A stretch of DNA of 35,526 nucleotides, taken from positions 1 through 35,526 of the forward strand of contig CANMNA010000018.1 in assembly GCA_947499075.1 (NCBI GenBank). The letters are read 5' to 3'. The stretch's first letter is position 1; each line of letters begins with the position of its first letter. The position numbers and the translations under genes were made by a program. The stretch is from Myxococcales bacterium (GTDB lineage: Bacteria; Myxococcota_A; UBA9042). Below the pieces are notes generated by a model. That model was not told where the DNA came from and did no database searches. It was given only the letters and a program-made list of their open reading frames with translations. Shown here one piece after another: positions 8,172 through 15,579 of the stretch.

Positions 8172-8204
8172 GTAGGTGCAGAATTTATTCTGATGGTGAA
8201 AATG
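8172..8204 (+). repeat. Dispersed repeat family C, copy 1
   Basis: The core GCAGAATTTATTCTG followed by GGTGAAAAT is shared with about 23904-23936, where only two dinucleotides differ. The core is itself an inverted repeat (CAGAAT, TT, ATTCTG). It lies directly after family B copy 1, so two dispersed repeats abut here. Confidence 0.65.
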
Positions 8205-8257
8205 TGAAGGTCTTCGGTCTTCGCGAGCCCCGCGTAGGCCGCCTTTTCGAATACACT

Positions 8258-8677
8258 CTAAGGCACAAACGGGTCTACGCATGGCACGCCAAGTCCGTGC
8301 ACGTCGGCCAAATTCCGGGTGGCTAGCGTCAATCCATGGACTAACGCGGTCGCCGCTAGCAGGCCATCGACGGCGGCGACGGTGCGTTGCGCGTTGAACC
8401 TACCCCAGCACTGTGCAACGGCGACGTCCACCGGCAGGATGCGGTGGGCAAAATGCACTTCAAGCCCGGCCAACCACGCTTCGAGTTGGGCCGCAAACGC
8501 CTCATCGCGGCGGCGCGTCCGTTCGATACCGCTCCGAACCTCACCCAAAACGAGGGCACTCAAGTAGGTCGTCGGTTCGTGAACGGATCGGGCCCAGGCC
8601 TGCACATAGAGGTTGGCACGGCTACCCTTGCGGAGTTCTGAGACGACGTTGGTATCGAGCAGCCAGCCGGATGTCAC
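8258..8677 (-). CDS. fitB: PIN-domain toxin, FitB/VapC type
   Basis: A 139-residue PIN-domain ribonuclease of the FitB subgroup. It opens with WLLDTNVVSELRK, which contains the first catalytic Asp and the TNVVSEL signature. The centre has a conserved Glu (LGEVRSGIE) and a later acidic cluster (AVDGLLAATA). The C terminus has TLATRNLADVHGLGV and then DPF, matching the usual TRNxxDF...G...NPF ending with DF altered to DV. The start is GTG at 8677; it overlaps the antitoxin stop by 4 bases (GTGA), so translation is coupled. PIN toxins cleave RNA with bound Mg2+ and are held inactive by the paired antitoxin. All expected acidic positions look intact, so the toxin is probably functional. Confidence 0.9.
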   Translation of the reverse strand: MTSGWLLDTNVVSELRKGSRANLYVQAWARSVHEPTTYLSALVLGEVRSGIERTRRRDEAFAAQLEAWLAGLEVHFAHRILPVDVAVAQCWGRFNAQRTVAAVDGLLAATALVHGLTLATRNLADVHGLGVPCVDPFVP

Positions 8678-8907
8678 AGCATCACGTCACGCGCCAGCCC
8701 ACGCTGCACCACAAGGTCGTTGTCCGTGACCGCGGCAGGCATGGCAGCCAGCCAGGCAAAGAGTGACGGCTTGGGCTGGTCTGGCACCAATGCCGCCCGC
8801 AGAATCTCGCGGTGCTCCGCTTCCATCGAACAGTTGTGGCTTGCGGCACGCACGCGCAAACGCGCGACGAGGTCGGGGTCGAGCTTGCGGACGATCAACT
8901 GCGCCAT
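8674..8907 (-). CDS. fitA: Ribbon-helix-helix antitoxin, FitA type
   Basis: A 77-residue antitoxin. The N terminus MAQLIVRKLDPDLVARLRVRA forms the beta strand and first helix of a ribbon-helix-helix DNA-binding domain, and SMEAEHREILRAAL matches the FitA-type second helix. The C-terminal part would bind and inhibit the PIN toxin. GGAGG precedes the ATG by 6 bases. It is the first gene of a two-gene operon and overlaps the toxin start. FitA-type proteins usually repress their own operon with the toxin as co-repressor, and a palindrome over the promoter -10 region upstream supports that here. Confidence 0.9.
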   Translation of the reverse strand: MAQLIVRKLDPDLVARLRVRAASHNCSMEAEHREILRAALVPDQPKPSLFAWLAAMPAAVTDNDLVVQRGLARDVML

Positions 8908-8919
8908 GGGAGCCTCCTG

Positions 8920-8954
8920 ACTGCAATGATAGCAGTGCTAGGGACTCGGCTCAA
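8920..8954 (-). promoter_or_regulatory. Promoter and probable operator of the FitA/FitB operon
   Basis: Read on the - strand, TTGAGC (8949-8954) and TATCAT (8926-8931) are separated by 17 bases, a good sigma-70 type arrangement. The inverted repeat ACTGC (8920-8924) and GCAGT (8932-8936) flanks the -10 box. That is where an autoregulatory ribbon-helix-helix antitoxin would be expected to bind. Confidence 0.55.
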
Positions 8955-9211
8955 GGTCGCTGGGGCTGCGCCAGACATCCCAAATTCCCCACAGAAATCT
9001 CCCGCGGCCCCCGATTTGAGATGCGCAGTGCTGGGTTGCTTGCTGCGCTCGACAAGGAACAAGGAGCTGAAAGAGTGAGGCGTACTCTGGTACGCCGCAG
9101 CGAGAGAAGCGACGCAGTGACACAGAGATGCGCTCAAAGCGGGGGATCGCGGACATCGTCCCACATTCCCGAGCCGCTTGCGTTCTGGTAAGCTGGTCGC
9201 GGAGGTAGCCC
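8955..9211. other. Intergenic stretch with a small palindrome, no gene seen
   Basis: Between the FitA promoter and the Uma2 gene I see no coding signal. A short hairpin GCGTAC, loop TCTG, GTACGC lies at 9080-9095. Two related stretches, GACATCCCAAATTCCC and GACATCGTCCCACATTCCC, flank it on either side. It may be another dispersed repeat, but there is no second copy in the window. Confidence 0.4.
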
Positions 9212-9813
9212 ATGCCCGCAAGCGCACGAAAGCCTGAACCGCGCTGGGCGACCTATCAGGACGTGCTGAAAACGCTCCGGCGCACCAAGTCGCCGAGATT
9301 TTGCACGGCGAGCTGTTCCTGTTCCCGCGGCCGGCGATTCAACACGCTGAAGCGGGATCCGAGCTTGGCGGCCAGCTTCGTGTTCGATTCGGCGGCAGAG
9401 GCGGCGGCTCGGGTTCGCCTGGCGGGTGGCGGATCTTGGACGAACCGGAGCTGCACTTCACCGACGACATGGGGCGCCTAGCCATTGTTGTGCCCGACAT
9501 CGCCGGTTGGCGGCTGTCGCGAATGCCTGTCACCCCAGACGTTGCGTTTATCGAATTGGCACCCGAATGGCTGTGCGAGGTCGTGTCGCCGGGCACGGCG
9601 CGGGTGGATCGAATGCGCAAAGTGCCGCTGTACGCGCAGCAGGGTGTGCCGTGGGTGTGGTTGGTTGACCCCAAGGCCGAGACCGTAGAGGTACTGGAAC
9701 TCCGCGATGGGGCGTACAGCTTGGTCCAAACCGCCGAGGGCAACGACAAGAAAGCGAAGTTGCGGCCGTTTGACGCGGTAGGCTTTGACCTGAGGCGGTG
9801 GTGGGGACGCTAG
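9212..9813 (+). pseudogene. Uma2-family endonuclease-like gene with a one-base frameshift
   Basis: The ATG at 9212 follows GGAGG (9201-9205) and begins MPASARKPEPRWATYQDVLK, a typical Uma2 (DUF820) start. The rest of the family lies in the next frame: APAHQVAEILHGELFLFPRP, GGWRILDEPELHF, VVPDIAGWR, WLCEVVSPGTARVDR and VWLVDP. These include the Asp, Glu and Lys residues of the PD-(D/E)XK-like nuclease fold. The switch is at GAAAAC (A run 9269-9272). One extra A would restore a single 200-residue protein, and the total length (602 bases) is one short of a multiple of three. This may be a real inactivating deletion, a sequencing error in a homopolymer, or -1 slippage. The biological role of Uma2 proteins is poorly known. 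Confidence 0.8.
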
Positions 9814-9825
9814 CCAGCCTGAGCC

Positions 9826-11298
9826 TCACCCCGCCACCAGCGCCCGCTTGGCCAACACCGCCTCCAGCGCATCATCGTCCACCACCGCTCGGTAGCGATG
9901 CGCCCGCAGCCCCGCTTCGATGACCGCGTGCACCAACTGCTGCGGGCTGGCCTCTTGGGCGACTAGCGTCCAAAAATCAGGCACTTGCTCGGGTTGCAGC
10001 GCTGGCGCCTGGGCGATAAGCCACTGCCACGCCGCGGCCATAATCTCGCCACGCCGCCGCCGATTGGGCGCGTCCATCCGCACCGTGACGTGGATTCGCC
10101 GCTGCATCGCGCCATCAAACTGGTGCGGGCCGCCGGCAATCAACAGCACCAGCCCTGGAAACTGCTCGATCTCTTGGAGCAAGTGGTTGCGCACCGAATT
10201 GGCATAGCGGTCGTTGGCGGTCGTCGTCGAGACGTGTTTGGTCATCATGTCGTTGGCGTCCTCGACCAGCAGCGCCGCGCCCGCGTGGGCCGCTTGGGCA
10301 AACATCTGGCTTATCCGCGCCTCTGACTCACCGATCCAGCGCGAGCCCAGCAGCGCCGCCTGTACCCGGCAGACATCGAGACCGATCTCTTGCGCCACTT
10401 GCCGCGCCGCCGTGCGCCGACCGTGCCCGGTCTGCCCGGCAAACAGGGCAATCACGCCACCCGATCCGCCCGACTGCTGCACGACTTCGCGGTACTGCCA
10501 GCGCAGGTGCAGGTCGCGCAACGCTGCCAACGCTGAGGACGCCAGCACCAGTGGAATTCGGTCGGGTGGCAGGGGCGGCAACCGCTGGAGCAAACCCGCG
10601 ACTTGCGCAGCCACGGTTTGCGGCGAGGGCGCCACCGGCACCAAAAGCTGGGCCGGACCGCGCAGCCGCACCAGATCGCCGCGCGGCGACGGCAGCAACT
10701 CCAGCGCTGGCGGCAGCAACGGCCGCCCGACGGTACCCGGCGCCGCAATCGCCAACGCCATCCGCAACGGCAACGCCCGCGGCACGCCAGTCCAGGCCAG
10801 CCCCGCCAGCGCCAGGCTGCACGGATGGTAGCGCGCCGCCACTTCGAGCAGCACCCACAGCCGCAGCGCCGCGCCGCTCACGCCCTGGGTCAGCAAAAGA
10901 CGCACCAGCGGGTCGTGCTCCGGCAAGGGCAGCGCCGCGCTGCCGATCTCGTCGCCCATGGTCAGGAAACGCTCAGCGTGGTCCCGGCGCAGTCCTTCCG
11001 CCGCGTCTGCCTGGGCCAGCGCCCACGGTTGATGGGCCTGCACATAGCGCCCAATCGCAGCACGCGTCCACTGCAGCGCCGACAGTTGGCTGGTCGGCTG
11101 AGCAGGCGCGGCGCGGTGGCCCGCAAAAACCGGCCGCTGGCTGGCCAGCAGCTGCTGCAGCTTGGCGCGCTGCATCGCGGTGAGTTGCGCTTCGGCCCAC
11201 TGCGGCGGCAGGCCATTTTGGCGCAGCCACGCCAACCAGCGCACCGCCGGCCCACCGTGACGGGCCGCCAGCGTGTCGGCAAGGGTCTGACCGGCCAT
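9826..11298 (-). CDS. Degenerate AAA+ protein, partner of the upstream ATPase
   Basis: A 490-residue protein whose ATG is 3 bases after the stop of the larger ATPase, so the two are translationally coupled. The C-terminal AAA+ module aligns without gaps to that ATPase over about 115 residues. However, Walker A is GQTGHGRRT (288-296, Lys lost), Walker B is VEDAN in place of FDEAD (345-349), and sensor-1 TTN is AGG (388-390). The DRYAN segment (363-367) and the two arginines of QRR (400-401) are kept. Nucleotide hydrolysis is therefore unlikely. The kept arginines would allow it to serve as a regulatory or arginine-finger subunit in a mixed ring. The N-terminal 280 residues are Leu/Ala-rich and unrecognised. 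The 3' end converges with the Uma2 gene, leaving 12 bases between. Confidence 0.8.
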   Translation of the reverse strand: MAGQTLADTLAARHGGPAVRWLAWLRQNGLPPQWAEAQLTAMQRAKLQQLLASQRPVFAGHRAAPAQPTSQLSALQWTRAAIGRYVQAHQPWALAQADAAEGLRRDHAERFLTMGDEIGSAALPLPEHDPLVRLLLTQGVSGAALRLWVLLEVAARYHPCSLALAGLAWTGVPRALPLRMALAIAAPGTVGRPLLPPALELLPSPRGDLVRLRGPAQLLVPVAPSPQTVAAQVAGLLQRLPPLPPDRIPLVLASSALAALRDLHLRWQYREVVQQSGGSGGVIALFAGQTGHGRRTAARQVAQEIGLDVCRVQAALLGSRWIGESEARISQMFAQAAHAGAALLVEDANDMMTKHVSTTTANDRYANSVRNHLLQEIEQFPGLVLLIAGGPHQFDGAMQRRIHVTVRMDAPNRRRRGEIMAAAWQWLIAQAPALQPEQVPDFWTLVAQEASPQQLVHAVIEAGLRAHRYRAVVDDDALEAVLAKRALVAG

Positions 11299-11301
11299 TG
11301 G

Positions 11302-13437
11302 TTATTGCCAGTTCAGGCTTGCCGCCGTCCGCAGCACCAGCCGACCGCGCTCCTGGCACTCGGCTTGGGCAGCGCGGTCGAGCAAGTCCAGTGTCACTGG
11401 CGTCGCATCGACGGCGGCATAAAACGCCGCGCGCAGCACGGCATTCTTGATCTCGCCGCCCGAAAATTCGTAAGCCTTGGCCAGCAGCTCAAACGGCAGC
11501 CCGGCTTCAATCGGCAGCCGGGGTGGGATCATCGCCTGCCATAGCCGCTCGCGCTCTTGCTGGTTGGGCAACGGAAACTGGGCGTGGAAGCGAATGCGCC
11601 GCTTAAATGCCTCGTCGATGCTGTCGGCAAAGTTGGTCGTCAGGATCACGACCCCTGAATACTCTTCCATTTTTTGCAGCAAAAAGTTCACTTCCAAGTT
11701 GGCATAGCGGTCGACGCTGGACTTGACCTCGGTGCGGCGCGCAAACAGCGAGTCGGCTTCGTCAAACAGCAGCGCCACGCCACCGCGGCGCCCCTCTTCA
11801 AACAGCCGGCCCAGCCGCTGCTCGGTCTCGCCAATGTACTTGGACAGCACCCGCGACAGGTCGATGCGGTACAGGTCAAGGCCCAGCTCTTTGGCGATAA
11901 TCCCCGCCAGCATCGTCTTGCCGGTACCGGGCGGTCCCGAAAACAGCGAGGTCAGGCCCAGGCCATAGTGGTACAGCGCGGCAAAGCCCCACTGCTGCAA
12001 GACCAACTCGCCATGCTTGGCAAACGCAATCATCTCGCGAACCACTGCCAGCACCGGCTCGGGCAGCACCACTTGGTCCCAGTTGGCGGCTGTCGTCACG
12101 CGCTGGGCCACTTCGCCCACCCGGTGACCGATGCGGACCCGGCAGGCCTCGGCGGTGCTCTCCAGATCGACCAGACCAGTCGATGCCTGACGGCGCTCGG
12201 CCTGCACCGACTGCACCTGGGCGGGCGTGAGCGGAAAGCCGGCCAGCCGGGCCAGACCCGCCTCGCCGAGCGCGGTCCGCTCGGCCGGCCGCAGCCCATG
12301 CAGCCAGAGTTCTTGGCGCTGGACCTTGTCGGGAAAAGTCGCTTCCAAGGCCGTCGCGTTCAATTCCCGGCCCAGTGCAGTCGCGACCGACGCCGCTTCG
12401 GCAGCCGCATCTTCGACAAACACCGGCACTGGCAATGGCCCCAGCAATCGCACCACCGCCGCCAGATCCAACGCGCGGCTGCCATCGTCGTGACCCAGGC
12501 CCCGCACCAGCAGCGGCGCGTCCTCCAGCAGCGCCAACAGCGCTGCCGCCCGCAGCCCATCAACCAGCGCGTCCGAGTCCAGCCACGCTGCCTCGCCGGC
12601 CTGGCGCTTGAGCGCCGATTGGCAGTCGCAGGTCACCAAGCCACTGCCCAGCCGCGCCGCCACGCCGCGGGCCAGCACCAGCACGTCGTCGCCCGTGCCC
12701 GCCCGCAAGCGCAGACGCTGGCCAGACTGCGCCAGCTCGCTGCAACACCTATCGATATCGGCGGCGACCAGCGCGCTGTCACGCAGCGGCTCGTGCTGGG
12801 TGCCCCACCAGCGCAGGTGATCGCGGCCACGACAGGCCACCTCGGCGCCGTGGCCCAGCCAAGTCAGCACCGTCGGTGACAGCTGCACAAATTGCACGCG
12901 CTGGTCGCCACGGGCGTCCAGCCCACGAATTACGCCGCGCATCGCCAGCGGATGGTCGGCGCGCAGCACCGCCGCCACCGCTTCTGGGTCGTCTTCGAGC
13001 GGGTCGAGCACCGACTGGGCAAAACTGGACTCGATGCCCGCGGCGTCGGGCCATCCCGCCAGCAGCCGCACCGTTGCCGCCATGCGCGGGCTCAAGTCGA
13101 CGGCCGCCAGCAACGCCAGCAGATCACACTCCACCGGGCCAACGGCGACCTGCACCATCAACCGCTGCCAGCGCCGGTTGGCCTCGCTACCCGACCACAA
13201 TTGGACATTGGTGCGCAAGGCCCCGACCTCGGTCGCCGCTGCCCGCGCCCGCGCCACCCGCTCGGGCGCCTGACCTTCGCCGCGAATCCAGCGCTGCAGC
13301 TCTAGCGGCAGCACGCCGCCTTGGGCCACCACGCCATGGTCGTACAGCGCACTGTGGCGGCTGAGCAAGGCACGCGCCCAGCGCACCACATCAGCAGCGG
13401 CGGTGGCGGACGGCAGCATGGCAGTAGGGTCGGGCAT
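11302..13437 (-). CDS. AAA+ ATPase of the type found with contractile injection systems
   Basis: A protein of about 711 residues with a long N-terminal region and a C-terminal AAA+ module. Motifs: Walker A GPPGTGKT (501-508), KYIGETE after it, Walker [11 protein letters not shown] (D559, E560), [18 protein letters not shown], sensor-1 TTN (N602) and arginines at 613-614. The NWDQVVLP segment before the module, [10 protein letters not shown] and [10 protein letters not shown] closely resemble the ATPases of extracellular contractile injection clusters (Afp15/Pvc15-like), but that family also occurs alone. No sheath, tube, spike or baseplate gene is in this window. The start is uncertain: ATG at 13437 is used, GTG at 13455 is also possible, and neither has a clear ribosome binding site. 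It is co-transcribed with the degenerate AAA+ gene downstream. Confidence 0.87.
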   Translation of the reverse strand: MPDPTAMLPSATAAADVVRWARALLSRHSALYDHGVVAQGGVLPLELQRWIRGEGQAPERVARARAAATEVGALRTNVQLWSGSEANRRWQRLMVQVAVGPVECDLLALLAAVDLSPRMAATVRLLAGWPDAAGIESSFAQSVLDPLEDDPEAVAAVLRADHPLAMRGVIRGLDARGDQRVQFVQLSPTVLTWLGHGAEVACRGRDHLRWWGTQHEPLRDSALVAADIDRCCSELAQSGQRLRLRAGTGDDVLVLARGVAARLGSGLVTCDCQSALKRQAGEAAWLDSDALVDGLRAAALLALLEDAPLLVRGLGHDDGSRALDLAAVVRLLGPLPVPVFVEDAAAEAASVATALGRELNATALEATFPDKVQRQELWLHGLRPAERTALGEAGLARLAGFPLTPAQVQSVQAERRQASTGLVDLESTAEACRVRIGHRVGEVAQRVTTAANWDQVVLPEPVLAVVREMIAFAKHGELVLQQWGFAALYHYGLGLTSLFSGPPGTGKTMLAGIIAKELGLDLYRIDLSRVLSKYIGETEQRLGRLFEEGRRGGVALLFDEADSLFARRTEVKSSVDRYANLEVNFLLQKMEEYSGVVILTTNFADSIDEAFKRRIRFHAQFPLPNQQERERLWQAMIPPRLPIEAGLPFELLAKAYEFSGGEIKNAVLRAAFYAAVDATPVTLDLLDRAAQAECQERGRLVLRTAASLNWQ

Positions 13438-13551
13438 GGGGTGCGCCATCCACACTGCGCAGTTGCGCTGCAGCGCTTGGGCGCTGACAATCGGGCAGGT
13501 GACCGGCGGGCGTCAAGCTCTGGCCCTCTCCCACCGCCAGCGAGGACAGCG

Positions 13552-13935
13552 ATGCCACTGACAGCAGACCAGGCCGGGGCCATCTTTGCAGGGCTGCCCA
13601 CCGCCGTGCGCGCCACCGCGAGCATCAAGGCCATCGGCGACAACGTCGCACTCGGCCGCTACTTGCGCGCAGCATGTGCAATCGGCGCTGATCGCGGTGT
13701 CCATGTCACCGCAGCAGGTGCTGTCGCAGCTGGAGACAAGGCTGTCGATGCGGCGCAATCCGAGCACAATTGGCTGGCGCTGCCAGAAGACAAAGACCGG
13801 GCCAAGGCCGCCGACGCTGCGCTCAAAGCGCTGTTATCCAAGGAAGAACGCTCGCTGGCCTTGGTCTACGCCCTGTATGCAAGCGGTTGGGCCTTGGCCG
13901 ATAGCGACGGGGCGCTCGTGCGGGCTGATGGCTGA
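13552..13935 (+). CDS. Small unknown protein upstream of the YkgJ-like gene
   Basis: A 127-residue Ala-rich, mostly helical protein with no signal peptide and few recognisable features. GAGGA lies 6 bases before the ATG at 13552. Its last 8 bases overlap the start of the next gene, which supports it as real and co-translated. It is divergent from the AAA+ pair, with about 114 bases between the starts, so a shared control region is possible. I do not recognise the family. Confidence 0.65.
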   Translation: MPLTADQAGAIFAGLPTAVRATASIKAIGDNVALGRYLRAACAIGADRGVHVTAAGAVAAGDKAVDAAQSEHNWLALPEDKDRAKAADAALKALLSKEERSLALVYALYASGWALADSDGALVRADG

Positions 13936-14929
13936 GCTGGTGCGCACGCCAGCGGTGCTCGCCGGCTATGCCTGTGGCCGCAGCCTGGCTTGCTGTGCCC
14001 GGCCGTGGCGCGCGGTCCTACAGCCCGGTGAGGCTGACACGATTGCCCAACTGTTGGCGGTGGCCGCCGACCCGGGCCTCACCCCGCAGCAGTGGCAGGA
14101 CAGCCTGGTGAATCGACCGCCGGCAGTGGTGCTGCGCCAGCCAGATGGCGTCTGCAGCTGGCTCGATGAGGACCAGCCCGGATGCCGCATCCAACGCGCC
14201 GCGGGTCTTGCCGCAATGCCCAAGGCTTGCCAAAATTTTCCGCGCTCGGTGGTCGCGACGCCCTTGGGCATTGAGATCGCGTGGACGCTGGCCTGCCCGA
14301 CTGCGGCTGGGATCGTGGCGCGGCGGCCGGCGTCGTGGCAGTGGCAACCCGTGGCCAATAGCCCTTATCCGCCGGCACGGCAGGTCGGCGATCGGGTGGC
14401 GGTGTCACGCGTAGCCGATTGGCAGTTTGGCGAAGTGATGGTCCTGCGCGAGCAGTGGTGGCGGCGCCTGGCCCATCCCGATGGTCTGGTGCAGACGCTG
14501 TGGGCGATGGTGAATTCGCCACTGCACCCGCACGCGTCGCCGCTTCCAGACGACAGCGCGATCGCGGCGCAGCTCGCGCCAGCGTGGACGTCGGCCCAAG
14601 TCGGTCCGGTCAGCGAGGCGCTGGGGCGCCTGCGCGACACGGGTCCGCAGCACCGTGACCAGCTGCGGCAGTACTGGGCGGCCTGGATGGCGCCCGCGGG
14701 TGGGCGGGTAGTCCGGGACCAACTGGACACCCATCGCCACGTATTGGCCTGTCACGCGGCGTTGGGGCTGCAGCACGCGGGCGTGCACGATGGCGGCGCG
14801 GTGGGCGAAGGCATCATCGCGGCAGCCCGCCAAACGGTCGCAGCAGCGCGGGCCATGGCCGCCTTGGCCACAACACCTCAACCGGTGCGCGATGGCTTGG
14901 TGGCGGCAGCGCACTGGGCCCGCGGTTGA
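13928..14929 (+). CDS. YkgJ/FliB-like cysteine-cluster protein
   Basis: A 333-residue cytoplasmic protein with the cysteine plan of the YkgJ family, which includes flagellin lysine N-methylase FliB: C16, C22 and C23 near the N terminus, then VCSWLDED (C76), GCRIQRAAG (C86), MPKACQNFPR (C101) and ACPTAA (C123). In this family the cysteines are thought to hold a metal or iron-sulphur centre. The C-terminal 200 residues are helical and unrecognised. Its ATG lies inside the end of the preceding gene (8-base overlap). The 3' end overlaps the metalloprotease gene on the other strand by about 50 bases. FliB would act on flagellin, but no flagellar gene is present, so I give no substrate. Confidence 0.72.
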   Translation: MAELVRTPAVLAGYACGRSLACCARPWRAVLQPGEADTIAQLLAVAADPGLTPQQWQDSLVNRPPAVVLRQPDGVCSWLDEDQPGCRIQRAAGLAAMPKACQNFPRSVVATPLGIEIAWTLACPTAAGIVARRPASWQWQPVANSPYPPARQVGDRVAVSRVADWQFGEVMVLREQWWRRLAHPDGLVQTLWAMVNSPLHPHASPLPDDSAIAAQLAPAWTSAQVGPVSEALGRLRDTGPQHRDQLRQYWAAWMAPAGGRVVRDQLDTHRHVLACHAALGLQHAGVHDGGAVGEGIIAAARQTVAAARAMAALATTPQPVRDGLVAAAHWARG

Positions 14930-15558
14930 CCCTGTCCAGCGCGCGCGACGATCAGCGCCAGCACCAAAGCCAGCACCACCAGCAACGGTCGATCCGGTGG
15001 CTCCGCTGGCCGAGCAGACCGCGGAAACAGGGTGCACACCGCGTGCTGATCGTCGTCAAACAAGGTGACGTGGTCGCGCAGCCCCGGATGCATCACGGTC
15101 TGGCGATGCACGGCATGGGCCAACCCCAGCGCGTGACCGATCTCGTGGACCAGCAGCGCGGTCTGGGCGGCGTCAGCCAAGTCGCGCCAGTGGTCCGGGT
15201 GCAGCGCGATGGTGGCGCTGCGCATCGCACCGGTATCGGGATGGCTGTCGAGATCGGTCCACGCTGCGTCGCTGCGGTGATGGACCGGCACCGCTGTGGC
15301 AATCGCCACCGCGACGCTGGGCCGTTCGCCGAGCCGCGCAGGGCGTGTCCGCAACCCCGTGCAGGCAGGGGCAGACCAAGCCGCAAACGCCGCCGCAGCG
15401 ACCGATGGGTCAACCGCGAGGGCTTGCCAAGTCAAGGTTGGGCCTGACCAGTGCACTGCGGCGCCGTGGGCCGACTCGGCGCGGTGCCACGCGGTCGCTG
15501 GAAGCGGCACCCCGACAAACCACGCAGCGCATCCCGCAGCCAGCGCCGCCCATCGCAT
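14878..15558 (-). CDS. Matrixin-like zinc metalloprotease, exported
   Basis: A 226-residue protein with a signal peptide (about residues 1-23). The zinc site is HEIGHALGLAH (H138, E139, H142, H148), followed by a Met-turn VMHP (M156), which places it among metzincins of matrixin or related type. The segment before it (AMRSATIALHPDHW) resembles the usual matrixin strand. A hydrophobic C-terminal segment (about 192-208) followed by basic residues could anchor it in the membrane, as in sortase- or rhombosortase-processed proteins, but no clear sorting motif is seen. It is the second gene of an operon, 21 bases after the lipoprotein stop. The last 52 bases overlap the YkgJ-like gene on the + strand. 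Confidence 0.85.
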   Translation of the reverse strand: MRWAALAAGCAAWFVGVPLPATAWHRAESAHGAAVHWSGPTLTWQALAVDPSVAAAAFAAWSAPACTGLRTRPARLGERPSVAVAIATAVPVHHRSDAAWTDLDSHPDTGAMRSATIALHPDHWRDLADAAQTALLVHEIGHALGLAHAVHRQTVMHPGLRDHVTLFDDDQHAVCTLFPRSARPAEPPDRPLLVVLALVLALIVARAGQGQPRAQCAAATKPSRTG

Positions 15559-15579
15559 CGCAGCAGGCTGAACGGCGGC

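Larger units (their letters stand above)
7980..8207 (+). pseudogene. Possible 5' gene remnant running into dispersed repeats
   Basis: A near-perfect Shine-Dalgarno AGAGGAGG (7967-7974) precedes the ATG at a spacing of 5 bases, as for a real gene. The first 34 or so residues (MSQLEIAFKT, then RVRIPNGQSLG) look like ordinary protein. From about 8081 the frame is made of dispersed repeat B and then repeat C sequence, and it stops at 8207. The simplest reading is that a real gene start has been cut off by the repeats. It could also be a short expressed peptide of 75 residues. I do not recognise the N-terminal segment. Confidence 0.35.

Noticed and set aside
11674..12879. 401-residue Arg/Gln/His-rich frame on the + strand
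   Set aside because: Composition is that of an antisense shadow of the AAA+ gene, which has intact Walker motifs on the other strand.
9826..13437. An extracellular contractile injection system locus
   Set aside because: Only the ATPase resembles that family. No sheath, inner tube, spike, baseplate or cap gene is present on either side.
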